A stretch of DNA of 64,000 bases, taken from the NCBI GenBank assembly GCA_024734495.1, contig JALMQS010000615.1, forward strand, positions 155,173-219,172, given 5' to 3'. Origin of the DNA: Forficula auricularia (Eukaryota > Arthropoda > Insecta > Dermaptera > Forficulidae). The notes under the pieces were generated by a model. The model did no database searches. It saw only the letters and a list, made by a program, of their open reading frames with translations, and had not been told where the DNA came from. Below are positions 37,553-49,531 of this stretch, one piece after another; within the stretch, counting starts at the first letter, position 1; each line of letters opens with the position of its first letter. Both the position numbers and the translations under genes were made by a program.

Positions 37553-38834
37553 AACATCATGTTTCACCTAAAACCTACACCACTTTCCATAAGTAAAAAA
37601 ATAAAATAATTAATTTTAATGAAAGCTTTTTATATTCTAGGAAAAATAATATTTTAATTTACTTACCTTAATTTTAATTTAATTTGATTTAATCAATTTA
37701 CTTACCTTAATATAATTAGTGTGTCATTTTTATCACTAATAAAAACAGCGAGTCGAGCTCGTGGGTTCGTAAACTAATACATATTACCTGGAAAATGAAG
37801 CTTCGCTTTTGTTTTATTATTATTATATTATCCGAGTTAATGGACTTTCTTAGCTTGCGCTGGAAATATTTCACCTATCCCTTTAGATCTTATTTGGGAT
37901 TAGATCGATGTGGGAAGGGAATTCACCTTGACTCACCCACATAAACCATCGGATAATCTCTAATTGAGAAACTTTCCCACTATGTGGCACGTTTGAAGAA
38001 TATTATTATTATTATTGAGGGTTTAAAGATGCGCATCGACTGCGGCTTTTGTTTTTAAACTATTAATTTTTTTTTGTTTAAATTCCTTTAAATAAGTAGT
38101 AAATACATGGCGGACGAGAATTAAATTAAAAAAAAAAGCCTTATTCTACTTAATGAAATATTTTCATCAATTTTTTAATAACTCGCAATGCATGATAAAA
38201 AATAATTTTATATTAGTCCAACCCCAAAATAATTTACCTACCCGATCAAAATTTTAATTTTTTGAAAATTTATAAAATGAATAACTATTTATAAATTTAA
38301 ATTTGATATTTTATTTAGGTATTCGAGCTAGATAGACAGACATTGATTGTAGCTAAACTAATCTAATATGGAACTCTCGAAAAAATTCTTATTATATTAA
38401 ACGAGCAATTCTTGTATGTTTCTCGAAAACGGCTATAACGATTTGGATGAAATTCAGGCATTAGGGGGGTTTTGTGTTGGCGATTCGATCTGTCACGGTC
38501 TCATCTTCGGATAAGTTGTTTTTTGTTAATTAAAATAATTATTCACAGCTGGTTGTCTCGATAAAAATGTATATTTACATTTTTATTCAATTTGCTTTTA
38601 ATGAATAATTGATTTTTTTAATTTTAAATCCCACAAAAAGATCATTACAATTATTATTATATATTAAAAGTTGGGCAATTTAATTAATTAAAAATGAGTT
38701 TTAAATCGCACAAATATTATATATTAGAATTTGACAATTTAATTAATTAAAAAACTCGACAAACTGTTATTTCACAAAGAGAAACAAAGAGGTTGTCCTC
38801 TGCTTGATGCAAATAAACACACACATATATATCT

Positions 38835-39075
38835 AGATGATATCTGTATATATTATTTATTTATTTGAGGCTATAGTTTCGTAGACTTGGTCTTCATCAT
38901 CAGTCTATTTTTAATTATAAATGTTTTTTTATGGATTCAATATCCCACGATATTGAATCCATGAAAAGCAACATTGATATTTAAAAAAGACTGATGATGA
39001 ACCAAGTCTTCGAAACTATAGCCTCAAACAAATAAATAATATATATATATACAGATATATACAACCTCTTTGTTT
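38835..39075. repeat. Palindrome with hammerhead-like arms
   Basis: Inverted arms meet around 38948. The plus arm (38980-39035) reads GACTGATGATGAACCAAGTC then TTCGAAACTATAGCC. The minus arm is at 38868-38930. The base expected to be U before the cleavage position is C in both arms, so they may be inactive. Confidence 0.65.
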
Positions 39076-39411
39076 CTCTTTGTGAATCAACAACTCTGCT
39101 ACGCTCGGCAAAACAAAAACTTTTAAATTAAACTGTTATTTAATTTAAAAAAATAATTATACGCTATTTATACATAATCTGTGGGCCATTAGAAGGCTAG
39201 AAATGCAAAAACTGGAGGGTTTGAAGGAGGTGGGGTTCAGTGGTGGGAGGGGAGAGGGTTAAAATATAGCTTTTAACTTGGACATAGCTCGGTGGCCAGG
39301 TGCTAATTATTTATAAGTTAGAACACTGATAGAAAGGTTTAAATGATAATTGATTTTCAATAAATAAATAAAAATATTTTTTATTTATAAATTTCAATAT
39401 ATTTTATTATT

Positions 39412-39462
39412 AAGGACAAACAATTTCGGTCACAACATGAGACCATTTTCAGAATTAAAAAT
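39412..39462 (-). repeat. Single degenerate hammerhead-like motif
   Basis: The minus strand reads CTGAAAATGGTCTCATG...GTGACCGAAATTGT. The GGTC/GACC stem and GAAA are kept, but the box is CTGAAAA. No inverted partner is seen. Confidence 0.45.
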
Positions 39463-40039
39463 AATACAAAAAAGTTACAATGGTTTATTCATCCAATACA
39501 TATATAAAATAATATTAATCTTACAATTTTATTTTTTAAATTAATTTAAAAATAATACAAACAGTTTTCGTCTTAATTAAAAAGTTATATTCTGGATTTA
39601 ATTAAATTCATATTAATTATTAACTAAACATTATTTATAATTAATTTATATTTTTCTATAATGAAATTTTTAATTATTGATTATTGACATTATTACATTT
39701 ATAAGTAATTTCAAATTCTTGCTCCACATACACTTAGTCTTTGTAGATACAATATAATTATATTATGTTCAAATATAATATTATACATATACATATAATG
39801 GGGTTTTCTTGCCAAGAGTAGGTTTAACATTTAATGAATTTCTATTTGCCTAGGTGTAAAGAATTAGACAAAACGACCTATAATTAGGTTTAAGAAGGGG
39901 TTTCAGTCTATCGGGATCAGGTCTAATTGTCTGGCAACTTATAAGATGACCAAGAATATTTATATTTATACTCTTTCGCGAACTTGGCAACAAAAAGGAA
40001 ACCCTCGCGGCCGTGGAGGACGGGGCGAAGTTAATGTGA

Positions 40040-40264
40040 ATGTCTCGAAACAAGCACAAAGAAAGTAAAGAACCTCCTAAGCCACAACACTTAAGTAAAT
40101 TTTCATCGATTGAAAAGAATGATCCTATGCTTAGAGAAGCTGTTTTCTCGGACGCATCAGAGAACATGCGCCCCGACCCGGACCGTCCATGCTATTACGC
40201 TGGAGCGGAAGGATTGACTGAGATTGTCACCCAAGTAGATGATGCAATCAGATCAGGGGCGTAG
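40040..40264 (+). CDS. Short open frame, possibly transposon-derived
   Basis: A 74-codon frame starts MSRNKHKESKEPPKPQHLSK and ends just inside a CAGGGGCGTAGCTACC motif at 40254 that resembles a hAT end. I do not recognise a domain. Its basic start and position before the ZMYM1-type hAT relic suggest it could be a first exon of a similar element. It may be chance. Confidence 0.25.
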   Translation: MSRNKHKESKEPPKPQHLSKFSSIEKNDPMLREAVFSDASENMRPDPDRPCYYAGAEGLTEIVTQVDDAIRSGA

Positions 40265-40746
40265 CTACCGCCGTATCAATTATACGGGGCCCCCGGGGCC
40301 TCCACACGAGAGGGGCCCCCACATAAATTGTACACTCCAGGAACTAGATTTCAGAGAAATCATCCAAAAATTTTCGTTGAAAAAAGCTCACAAGGTACAA
40401 TTCGTATGATAGGCTAGAATTTAAAAAGTTTATTACTTATCTTATATGTTTTCTGAAAATATTTGAATTTACTAGCAATAAATAATTGAAACACTTGCAA
40501 GAAAAATATTATTTTACCTATTTGAAAAATGATTAAAAGCCTCCACTGCTTTGTTACCCCAGGGCCTCCACACCTCTAAATCCGGCTCTGCATGGGCTGC
40601 TGATTTTGTACTAACACGCGCACAACCCGCGTAGAGCCTGCGTACGTCTGAACACTCTCTAACCGTAAACTTACGTAATTTATTTAACATATATTTTTGA
40701 AATTTATCAAAACATTGGATTTTATTTTTTAACAATATATTTTCAG

Positions 40747-42430
40747 ATTCTTCTGAAGCACATTCTTCATCAGATGCCCATCCGGCAATAGAAAAAACCC
40801 AAGCACATTCTCCATCGGATGTCCATCCGGAAATAGAAGAAACCCAAATCGACGATTCTGAGATATCTGAAGATTGTAATATAGTTTCATCAGATAGAGG
40901 AAATTTCGGTGACAGTCCAACTGAATGCGAACGAAAAATAATTTTTAAATTATTGGGTCCATTTAAACCACAAGGACCGTTTCCAAAAGATTCAGAAAGT
41001 AACCGACCCTTTTTCGGTCTTTTATTATTCATATATCAATAAGGCAGGCATAAAAATTCCAAGACCATGGTTATGTTATTCTAATGTTTTAAACAAACCG
41101 TATTGCCACTTCTGTTGGTTATTAGCAGATCGTTAAAGCAAATCGTACTCCTCTGCATGGGTTAACGGTGTTTCCATTAGAAGCAATTTAACGCAAACTA
41201 TACTTGACCATGAAAAGTCACAGCAGCATATTAATGCATCCCTATCTTATAATAATTGGTTACAAGGAAACACCATCGATAGTCTATTGCAAAGTGAAAT
41301 TAATAGTAAAATTACATTCTGTAGAGATGTATTGCATCGTATAATTAATGTTATAATTGCTTTAGCATCTTGTAATCTACCTTTAAGAGGCCATGATTCT
41401 GATTCTGGAAATTTTATGGCAATTTTACGTTTGCTATCTAATTATGATGCAACTTTAAAAGAACTTCTTCTAAAACCAAAAGGCGAAATAAATTATTTAA
41501 GCCCTACGATTCAAAATGAAATTATTAATTTGCTTGGTATCTCAGAAATTAAAAAAGCTCCATTTCTGACAATAATTCTAGATACAACACAAGACTTGTC
41601 AAAAATTGACCGACTTTCTGTAGTTTTTCGATACATCTCGATTACAGAAAATGATGATAAAGTGCCTAAAGAATTAAAAATCTGTGAGTCCTTTTTGGGG
41701 TTTACAGCAGTATCCGATTGCAGAGCTGAAGGACTTAAAACTGAAATTTTAAATACGATTAAAGAATATGGAATTGATTTGACTAAATGTAGAGGACAGG
41801 GTTACGATGGAGCAAATGTTATGTCGGGTGTTTATGGAGGATTACAAACCCTAATAAAAGAGCATGCTCCAAATGCCGATTATGTTCATTGTGCTGCGCA
41901 CGCATTAAATTTAGTTTTAAACGATGCTGCGAAACATGTTCGTGAAGTGTCGACTTTTTTCGATAATTTAGAAAAAATATATACTTTTTTTGGCAATAGT
42001 ATACAACGCTGGGCAATGTTAAGTGACGATTCATCTGAAAAATATTTAATTACCCTTAAAAAGGTATATCCTACCAGATGGTCTTCAAGGAACGACGCTT
42101 TATTAACGGTAAAGAAAAATTATTTATTAATCATGAAAACTTTGTACCAACTAAATTTAATTTCGAAAAAAAAGATGAACGTGAAGAATGTAAAAATATA
42201 ATTAACATTTTAGAGAGCTATGATTTCTTAGTGCTTGTCACATTTTTTTCTTCACTATTTGAAATCATTAATCCTGTTTCTAAAGCTCTACAGCATGAAA
42301 ATAATGACTTACAAAAAACTAGTATTTTATTAAGTAATCTTTTGAATAGACTGTACAAATTAAGAAATCAAAATTCATTCAATAGTTTGCTAAATGAGTC
42401 CAAAGATTTAGCAAAAGAGTGGAGGGTAAC
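40747..42430 (+). pseudogene. ZMYM1-type hAT transposase, disrupted
   Basis: After an acceptor TTTTCAG the plus strand encodes an acidic Ser-rich N-terminus, then a decayed TTF-type zinc finger (GPFKPQGPFPKD; PWLCYSNVLNKPYCHFCW). The transposase body follows, with LTIILDTTQDLSKIDRLSVV, CRGQGYDGANVMSGVYGGLQ and YVHCAAHALNLVL, which fit the hAT catalytic fold. It has an early stop (after WLLADR), a frame change near 41040 and a one-base shift at an A8 run (42166-42173). It ends at ~42425 where a minisatellite begins, so the dimerisation domain is missing; a piece of such a domain lies at 26040-26575. Confidence 0.85.
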
Positions 42431-42460
42431 AACTGCCCTGGTAGGAAATGCCCGGGTTAA

Positions 42461-42745
42461 CCATGGGACGAGGCCCGCCCCAGGCCTGGAAAACCAGGTC
42501 TGCCTGCCCAGTCCTGGATCTAGGCTTAGCTAATCGTCATTGCCCAGCTTCAACCAACAGGCTATGACCATGGGACGAGGCCCGAGCCAGGCCTGCCTGC
42601 CCAGTCCTGGATCTAGGCTTAGCTAATCGTCATTGCCCAGCTTCAACCAAGCCTTGTTTGAAGCCAGGCTATGACCATGGGACGAGGCCCGAGCCAGGCC
42701 TGGAAAACCAGGTCTGCCTGCCCACGCTACCAACGCTAGCAACCC
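42461..42745. repeat. GC-rich minisatellite, ~106-bp unit, 2.7 copies
   Basis: Units begin CCATGGGACGAGGCCCG at 42461, 42568 and 42674. They contain CAGTCCTGGATCTAGGCTTA and differ by small insertions (GGAAAACCAGGT; AGCCTTGTTTG). It is far more GC-rich than its surroundings. Confidence 0.88.
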
Positions 42746-42933
42746 TAGCGGAGGCATGCTTCAACAAGTTGACAGCAATTACGCAGATTTTGCCATCTAT
42801 ATAATAAAAATATATTTATATATATGTTAGGTGCCATCACTTGTGTGTGAACTTGAGTTTCTACTTTTTTGTGTGTAGCTTTAGTTTTGCGTTTGTTAAA
42901 TAGAACATTATATATATATTAATATATTATAAA

Positions 42934-44657
42934 ATGTCTAGGAAATATTTAAAAACAAAGAAAGCGCGTTATATGAAGAAAATCGAAATGTATGATTCCG
43001 ATGATGATGACTATCAAATCGATAAATTACAATCGTCAGTACCATTAAAAATAAAAAGGATTCAAGAAGTGCGTGAAGAAAATATAAATACTAATAATTT
43101 AATAGAAGAAGAAGTGAAATAAGTGAGAATCCAAATATATCTTCTTTGCTATCAGAGGAAATTATTCCATTGACAACAATGCAAGATAAAGTAGTTGAGA
43201 AAGACATAAGCGGGAGAGATTTTATAGACAGGGCTGACTTCTTAAGGAGGGCCACAGAGGAGTGGAAACAGGCGCAAGGGTTATCAGATGAAATCTTAGA
43301 GCCCATGGTTGCTGATATGAGTGTGAACCTATGGCCCACCTTAGTTTATGGTGCAGGGGACCAGGAGTTTGAAGGGCTACGTGCCATACTCAATGCCTCA
43401 GTAGGGACAGAAATCGACAGGGAGTATCACCCTTCGTGGGAAATCAATAGACATCACGCAACTGCGATAACTTTTACTGGGATCAGGACTAACATGTCAG
43501 CGTGGCTTAATTCAGCTAGCTCGACCACTGGCGACTCACTCGTACGGCAGTGGGCTTTGAACAATATAGGTAAAGTACATTTTAGTGTCGTCAGTGAAAT
43601 GCTCATTTTATTACGAAGCGAAGGATACAATAATTTACCATTAACTGCACGTCAACTATTAGGATATAATCATACCACTCACTACAAGTCGATAGTCACA
43701 AAAAAGAAGACTGTAGGGCAGTATTTATACCTAGGAATAAGTATTGCATTAGAAAAACGCATTTCAAAAAACAATTATGAAGATGATACTATCAATATAT
43801 TGGTTCATATCGATGGAATGAGTGTGTATAAAAATTCAAATAGCCAACTGTGGCCTATTCTCGTCAATATATACCATAAAAAATATAGTTCCTTGCCTTT
43901 CATAGTTGCCTTATTTCATGGTGATTCAAAGCCATTAGATTTAAAAGAGTATATGAGTGATTTCGTGGAAGAGTATACATCTCTTGTAAATGATGGCATC
44001 TCACTACATGGTAAAAAATATAAGTTTGGAATAGCCGCTGTAATTGGTGATGCACCAGCACGAGCATTCATAAAAGCCAGGTCGGTCCAATATGATATCA
44101 ATACAAAATTCGAAGAGCTTAAGAAGATGATTGCCTTGAATGCTCCAAATGTCTTGGATGAAGGTCAAGACGGCACCTCAATACATCTTAATGGCATACC
44201 ATTTGAATCGATGGAGACATTTTTGGAGTTTGAAGACAAATTACCTTCAAATATTCCAATGCAGAAAAGTTTGGTATGGATCAGATAAAAAAGTTATTCG
44301 TATTATTTATTATTAATAACCATATACATGATTTTTCTCTTATTTCATTTTTTTTTCAGAAACGAATGTTTCATATTATTACTGCAGGCCACGATAATTA
44401 TGCTCATGATATCAAAAAAATATCGGAGCATTAATTAGCCCTGCTGTGCAATTTGAGTACAGTGGAATCGGGAGAACTTGTAAAGGCGTCTCCAAAAAAA
44501 ATTATTCTTTAACGAATAGTTATAAATTCATGACAGGTAAATAAATTATCCCAGTCAGTTATAAGAATAATTGATAACTTGAAAAAATTTTAATTCACAT
44601 TTTTTCTTTGTTTCAGATTTCCTTTCTGAAAAATATTTTAACTCCAAAACCCCCTAA
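42934..44657 (+). pseudogene. Spliced transposase-like gene (IDG...WPIL / GDAPARAF type), frameshifted
   Basis: A start frame (42934-43122: MSRKYLKTKKARYMKKIEMY, then an acidic run) is followed, after a frame change near 43115, by a long frame to a donor at 44273 (TTG|GTATGG). Exons 44360-44536 and 44617-44657 complete it. The centre carries RQWALNNIGKVHFSVVSEML, then IDGMSVYKNSNSQLWPILVN and GDAPARAFIKAR, which recall a widespread invertebrate transposon-associated family whose exact superfamily I will not assert. The cysteine block usually following GDAPARAF is absent. The C-terminus (GIPFESMETFLEFEDKL to EYSGIGRTCKGVSKKNYSL) resembles DUF4806 tails. Residues ~20-125 are GC-richer and unfamiliar. 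A one-base shift lies at an A7 run (44414-44420). Confidence 0.6.
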
Positions 44658-45083
44658 AGTTAATATCGACGACCAGTGAATATTTGTCGGGCGCTAGGGA
44701 TAGGGTCAACAAGCGTTCACACCGTTAATTGAAAATCTGACAAAAAACATAAATCTGAAAAAGGGACCAAGTTCGTTTGTACCGCAAGCCCTTGTCAGAC
44801 AGTACCCGTGGCGCTGCACAGTGGTCCCATATCCCGAAAAGCTGGCCAAAAGTCCAAAAAAAAAAATTAGTAGGGAGTTTTAGGCCGTTATGTTGGATAC
44901 ACAGATAGTTTAAGTAGTCCATTGTCAAGAGAAAAGGTGCCTATTGTTTTTACTTTAGTTTATATTCATCGTCAAAGTTACCCTATTTTGAGTAAGCCCG
45001 CCCGGAGTGAGAAAGCAAAAAAACAACGCTCACTTTAAAACTCGATATCTTAGTGAAAAGTTCACCGATCTACATTTTATAAA

Positions 45084-45276
45084 GGATATGGCTATTTATA
45101 CATACAGTATGTATACGCAATTGGCTATTTATACATACAGTATGTATACGCAATTGGCTATTTATACATACAGTATGTATACGCAATTGGCTATTTATAC
45201 ATACAATATGTATAAGAAATTGGCTATTTATACATACAATATGTATAAGAAATTGGCTATTTATAGTTACGTATAA
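45084..45276. repeat. MULE left TIR with tandem ~33-bp units
   Basis: Five units of GGCTATTTATACATACAGTA type (TGTATACGCAATT follows) end with GTTACGTATAACG. Each unit contains the palindrome ATACATACAGTATGTAT. The same array, inverted, forms 49692-49872. Confidence 0.92.
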
Positions 45277-45656
45277 CGCAGATAGAAAAGTAGAATATTG
45301 ATTGTGACCATCTATGAATGCCATCCTCAACTAAAATGTTTGCCTCCACTATATCCATTAAAGTGCCCCTTCTTCTTCTTCTTCTTCCCCACCATAAACG
45401 CCAATGTCTCTCTACCTATCTGCTGCAAATCGACGCGCGCGGTTAGCTTACTTTTGACGCCCGTGTGCACCGGTACTAATAATTGAAACCATTCAAGTGA
45501 TTCAAGTCAAGATAATTACCATTTTATACATATGTACATTGAATAGATAATCGAAGTGCTAAATTGTGAATGACTTATTCTATAAAAGTGTTGCAAGGTA
45601 TTAGCTGATTTTTTTAAATTAATTATATTTTTTTAATATTCTAACCTCACTTTTAG

Positions 45657-46468
45657 ATGACAGAACAAATGTCCGTTAATGACAACAATGTTAGTGAACA
45701 TACTTTAAATGTTGGTCAACATTTTAATGATTATGAACAGTTATCAAAGACTGTTAATGTATTTTGTAAAGAGCATTATCATCCATTTGTTATTAGAACA
45801 CGGTCTCAGAAACAAGTGCTGTACAAATGTTGTCATGGTATTAAGCAAAATTCAAAATGCCTGGGAAAACGTCCGAATCAACATTACTACTACAAGAATT
45901 GTAAAGCTCAAATTAATTTTTATAAAAGCAAAAATGAAAAATGGAAATTAACAAAACTATTACTAAATCACAATCATACCGTTGGCAAAGAAGAATATAG
46001 TAATTACGGCAAAGCCAAAATTATGAATGAAAATGATTACGAAACAGCAACAGATTTAATCTTGTCTAGCGCCAAAGATGGAATGGTTGCTGCAGTTTTA
46101 AGTAAAAAAGTGGGAAACAGTTTATAAGAAAGGATATACAAAATTTTCGAAACAAACTTTTTCCTTCATGTACCGAAGTGGACCAAAATCATTTAATGGA
46201 ATTCTTAGCGGAAATCGAAGAAAATGGTGGTATATACGCTATACAAAAAGATGCAGAAGAAGAAGTAGAATCATTATTTGTAGCCTCTTCGGCGATGGTT
46301 CTAAATTATAATAAATCTCAGTGTCCAGTGATACAAATAGATGTTTCCTTTGGATTTAATGTCGAAAATTATAAAGTTTTGGGATTTTGCTACTATTCTA
46401 GCATAACCGACAAATCAGAATTTGCAGCTATAGGATTTATTGCTAAAGAAACATATTCCGCATTCATA
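45657..46468 (+). pseudogene. MULE transposase, N-terminal part
   Basis: Frame 45657-46127 encodes a zinc-binding N-terminus of FAR1/WRKY-GCM1 type (CCHGIKQNSKC ... LLLNHNHTVG). A one-base shift at an A6 run (46104-46109) moves to the frame that covers 46112-46468, which includes IQIDVSFGFN with the first catalytic Asp. Translation is then cut by the Tc1 insertion at 46469. The second part resumes at 48134. Confidence 0.85.
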
Positions 46469-48131
46469 CCGTAGTTGTCAGCTTATTTGATGCAAGCAAT
46501 CCTAAAAAATTTAAATCAATGTAACTCAGAAAATGCATTGAATATTTAAATAAAACATATACACTTTATTAAGTTAAATATATCCCACAAACAAATGCTT
46601 TTATTTTGTTGTTATATTCTCTTTTCACTGTAAGAAAATAGCAAAAACAAAAAAAAAGAGTCTTATAGAATCTGTCAGCTTATTTGATGCAAACAAATTT
46701 TAACTGTATTGATACCGTTATATTTGTAAATAAATATGAAATTATTCATAATTTGATTTCTTATTGGTATTTCAGTATTGCGTGTTGTATATTTATTGTT
46801 GTTTTTAATTTTTAAAGAAAATATTACCTAGTTTTTGAATATGGGTCGTCGGACAACAATAGAAAAACGGGAGTTAGTTATACATCACTTCAATGCTGGA
46901 AAAACACAGCGTAACATAGCAGAGATATTAAATTTACCATCCTCTACTGTCCAACATATAATAGAGCGTTATTCAAAGGAAAATAGAATTGAAAATAAGG
47001 GTAGATCTGCTCCTAACAAAATTTTTTCAACAAGTGATGAACGTTGGATAGTCAGAAAAATTAAGGAAAATCCAAGGTTATCGGCACAAAAAATAGCGGA
47101 TGAAGTGGCTAAAGGTATTGGCAAGACCTGCAGTTCATCAACGATTCGGCGTATTTTACGTTCGCATGACTTTCATGGCCGAGTACCACTCAAGAAGCCA
47201 TTTATTAGTCCGAAAAACAAAAGCTCCCGATTGGCGTTTGCAAAGGCACACATTTCGAAAGGTTTAGATTTCTGGAATACCGTAATATTTTCAGACGAGT
47301 CAAAATTTAACATCTTTGGCTCAGATGGAAAGTCCTATGTATGGCGGAAGCCAAATACTCAGCTTAATACAAAGAACCTCCGTGCGACTGTTAAACACGG
47401 TGGAGGAAGCGTTATGGTTTGGGCTTGCATGGCCGCATCAGGTGTTGGTAATCTGGTTTTTATTGATGGTAACATGGATAAAACAATGTATTTAAACATT
47501 TTAAAAGAAAATTTGGTTGAAAGTGCTTCAAAGCTGGGTCTTAGAACGAACTTTCGTTTTTATCAAGATAACGACCCAAAACATAAATCTAATGTTGTTC
47601 AGACATGGCTTATATGGAACTGCCCTCATGTGATGGAACCACCTGCACAGTCTCCGGATTTGAACGTGATAGAAAATTTATGGGCGTTATTAGAAAATAA
47701 TATAAGAAATCACCAGATTACTAGTAGAGAAATGTTGAAACGTGCGTTGCTTGAAGAGTGGAACAAAATAACACCAGATACAACACAAAAATTGGTTAGC
47801 TCAATGCCAAATCGTTTAAAAGCTGTGCTGGAGCAAAAAGGCTATCACACAAAATATTAACCAAAACGATTAAAACAAAAATCACTAGAAAACAGCTCCT
47901 ACAATATTTTGCATCAAATAAGCTGCTTTATTTGAATATGAAGTTTTTTTTGTTGATCTCATTTTTCTTTAAAATAATGTAAAGTATTAAATAAATGAAT
48001 TTATAATTTTAATATTCGTATCCATATCTTTGAAATTGCATTTTGAATTTTTTTAATAGCATACTTAATTTAAGAGTTATATTTACTTTGAAAAGTTATT
48101 TTGCTTGCATCAAATAAGCTGACAACCACTG
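46469..48131 (+). mobile_element. Tc1-type transposon with nested (IR/DR) ends
   Basis: The right end is the inverted form of CAGTGGTTGTCAGCTTATTT; the left end is CCGTAGTTGTCAGCTTATTT. TA flanks both (46467-46468, 48132-48133). A second inner pair of the GTCAGCTTATTTGATGCAA motif is at ~46674 and ~47909, an IR/DR layout. It cleanly interrupts the MULE transposase frame. Confidence 0.93.
46835..47860 (+). CDS. Tc1-type transposase, DD34E, intact
   Basis: A 341-codon frame with no defects cuts and pastes the element in the nucleus. The N-terminus has a paired-like helix-turn-helix pair (GRRTTIEKRELVIHHFNAGK; SSSTIRRILRSHDFHGR) with a GRSAPNK linker. The catalytic triad is FSDESKFN (D), YQDNDPKH (D) and PDLNVIENLW (E), with exactly 34 residues between the second D and E. 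The length is normal for the family (~340). A methionine two codons later (MGRRTT) is an equally good start. No promoter beyond the AT-rich inner TIR is evident. Confidence 0.95.
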   Translation: MNMGRRTTIEKRELVIHHFNAGKTQRNIAEILNLPSSTVQHIIERYSKENRIENKGRSAPNKIFSTSDERWIVRKIKENPRLSAQKIADEVAKGIGKTCSSSTIRRILRSHDFHGRVPLKKPFISPKNKSSRLAFAKAHISKGLDFWNTVIFSDESKFNIFGSDGKSYVWRKPNTQLNTKNLRATVKHGGGSVMVWACMAASGVGNLVFIDGNMDKTMYLNILKENLVESASKLGLRTNFRFYQDNDPKHKSNVVQTWLIWNCPHVMEPPAQSPDLNVIENLWALLENNIRNHQITSREMLKRALLEEWNKITPDTTQKLVSSMPNRLKAVLEQKGYHTKY

Positions 48132-48133
48132 TA

Positions 48134-49531
48134 CATTGTATGAATGAATTTAAAAAAATTTGTAAGACCCACCCATCCGTTTTTTTAATTGACAAAGATT
48201 TCATCGAAATAAAAGCTATCAGAGACATTTTTTCTAGTGCAACCGTTTTACTTTGTAAATTTCATGTCATTAAATACATTAAAAGGCTAGTTTCTACTGC
48301 CTACAATAAACAAATTGATGAAAAAAACAAAATATTGGATGCGTTCAAGAAATGTTTATATGCTCAATCATATAAAGAATACGAAGAGCAGAAAAAGAAA
48401 TTCCTGGACATTTGCAAGTCTGTAAAAGTTTTTGCAGGAACAAAAGATAAATACGTGACTCTTGAAGAGCAATTTCTTAAAAATTGGGACAGCTGTAAAG
48501 AAATGTGGGTACATTATTTTAGAAAACATTTGCCACTAATGGGAGATACGACAACAAACAGAATTGAACGATCATTTTGGACTCTTAAGCAATACATACA
48601 AACTAAATATCATAGTTTGCCGACAATTTATTTATGTATTAAAGATCTTATAGACTTTATTGATTCAAGAATAAAGAATAAATTAGCCAAAAATAAACAA
48701 AAAGTTTTTAAAATTATGGATAACGATAATGAAATAAGAAAATTGCTGGAAGTATGTTCCGAAGTTCTCACAGAGACTGGAATGAAATTATTTCATAAAC
48801 AATTAAAATTGTTTAAAACTTTAGAATCTAAAATAAAAGTAATGGCTAATGGCATTGAGGAAAATCTTGAGACTGGAATATCGAAGATTTATAATACGTC
48901 GCTGGAAGCATGTTCATGTACATTTTGGAACTCTTTCAGTGCACCATGTAGGCATATTTTTATGTTAAGAAAATACAATAACTTAGATATTTTTTCAAAA
49001 ACATGTTTCCATCCAAGATACATTACTTCAGTTGGAAATACAGAAAGTATTATGAATATGGATATCGATGATGAAGACACGAATGACGTAGACATTGATG
49101 ATATAGACAAGGATGAATTCGATGGTTGTCAAAAAGTATTATCGGATCGAGAAAAATTCAATACAGCACTGACAGTAACAAAAAATATCGCAGATATTTT
49201 ATCAAATTATGGAACTACAACCTTTAACAAATATATGAACGAACTAAAATTAATTGAAAAAAATGCTAGAAATGGGGTTTCTCTGTTTGAGAATGAGTAT
49301 AGTGAACCTACAATTAGTTCAATAGAATTTGAGACAAGTAACTTAGTTGAAGCTGGAAGTTGCCAGGATAGCTTAGTTGGTACTGAAAGTCAGAACGAAT
49401 CCGATACAAATCATCAATCAAATGAAAACCTAAAATTTAAAACAAAAATTAAGTCTAAAGGACGTCCGAAGAGAAAAACTAAACAGATTCAGTTTTACAA
49501 GAAGCAAATTAAAACACGAAATAAAAAATAA
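48134..49531 (+). pseudogene. MULE transposase, C-terminal part with SWIM finger
   Basis: The frame continues the first MULE part across the Tc1 site, and its start codon would be a false one. It holds HPSVFLIDKDF with the second catalytic Asp, CKFHVIKYI, and a conserved TTNRIERSFWTLKQY block. A SWIM zinc finger follows (CSCTFWNSFSAPCRH, CxC...CxH). After that come an acidic stretch, MDIDDEDTNDVDIDDIDKDE, and a basic AT-hook-like end (KGRPKRKTK). The domain order matches ZSWIM/MULE transposases. This half has no internal lesion. Confidence 0.88.

Noticed and set aside
40254..40590. A complete hAT MITE bounded by CAGGGGCGTAGCTACC and GGCTCTG
   Set aside because: Both ends look hAT-like, but the flanks do not form an 8-bp duplication and the two ends match poorly.
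41819..42034. Minus-strand frame in the hAT transposase region
   Set aside because: It is a shadow; the plus strand shows the transposase motifs.
45070..45330. Repetitive proteins predicted on both strands (HTVCINSQL-type and IYTYSMYTQL-type)
   Set aside because: They are only translations of the tandem MULE terminal repeat, whose ~33-bp unit is a multiple of three.
48101..48133. Start codon of the MULE C-terminal part at 48101
   Set aside because: Bases up to 48131 belong to the Tc1 right end; the MULE frame resumes only at 48134.
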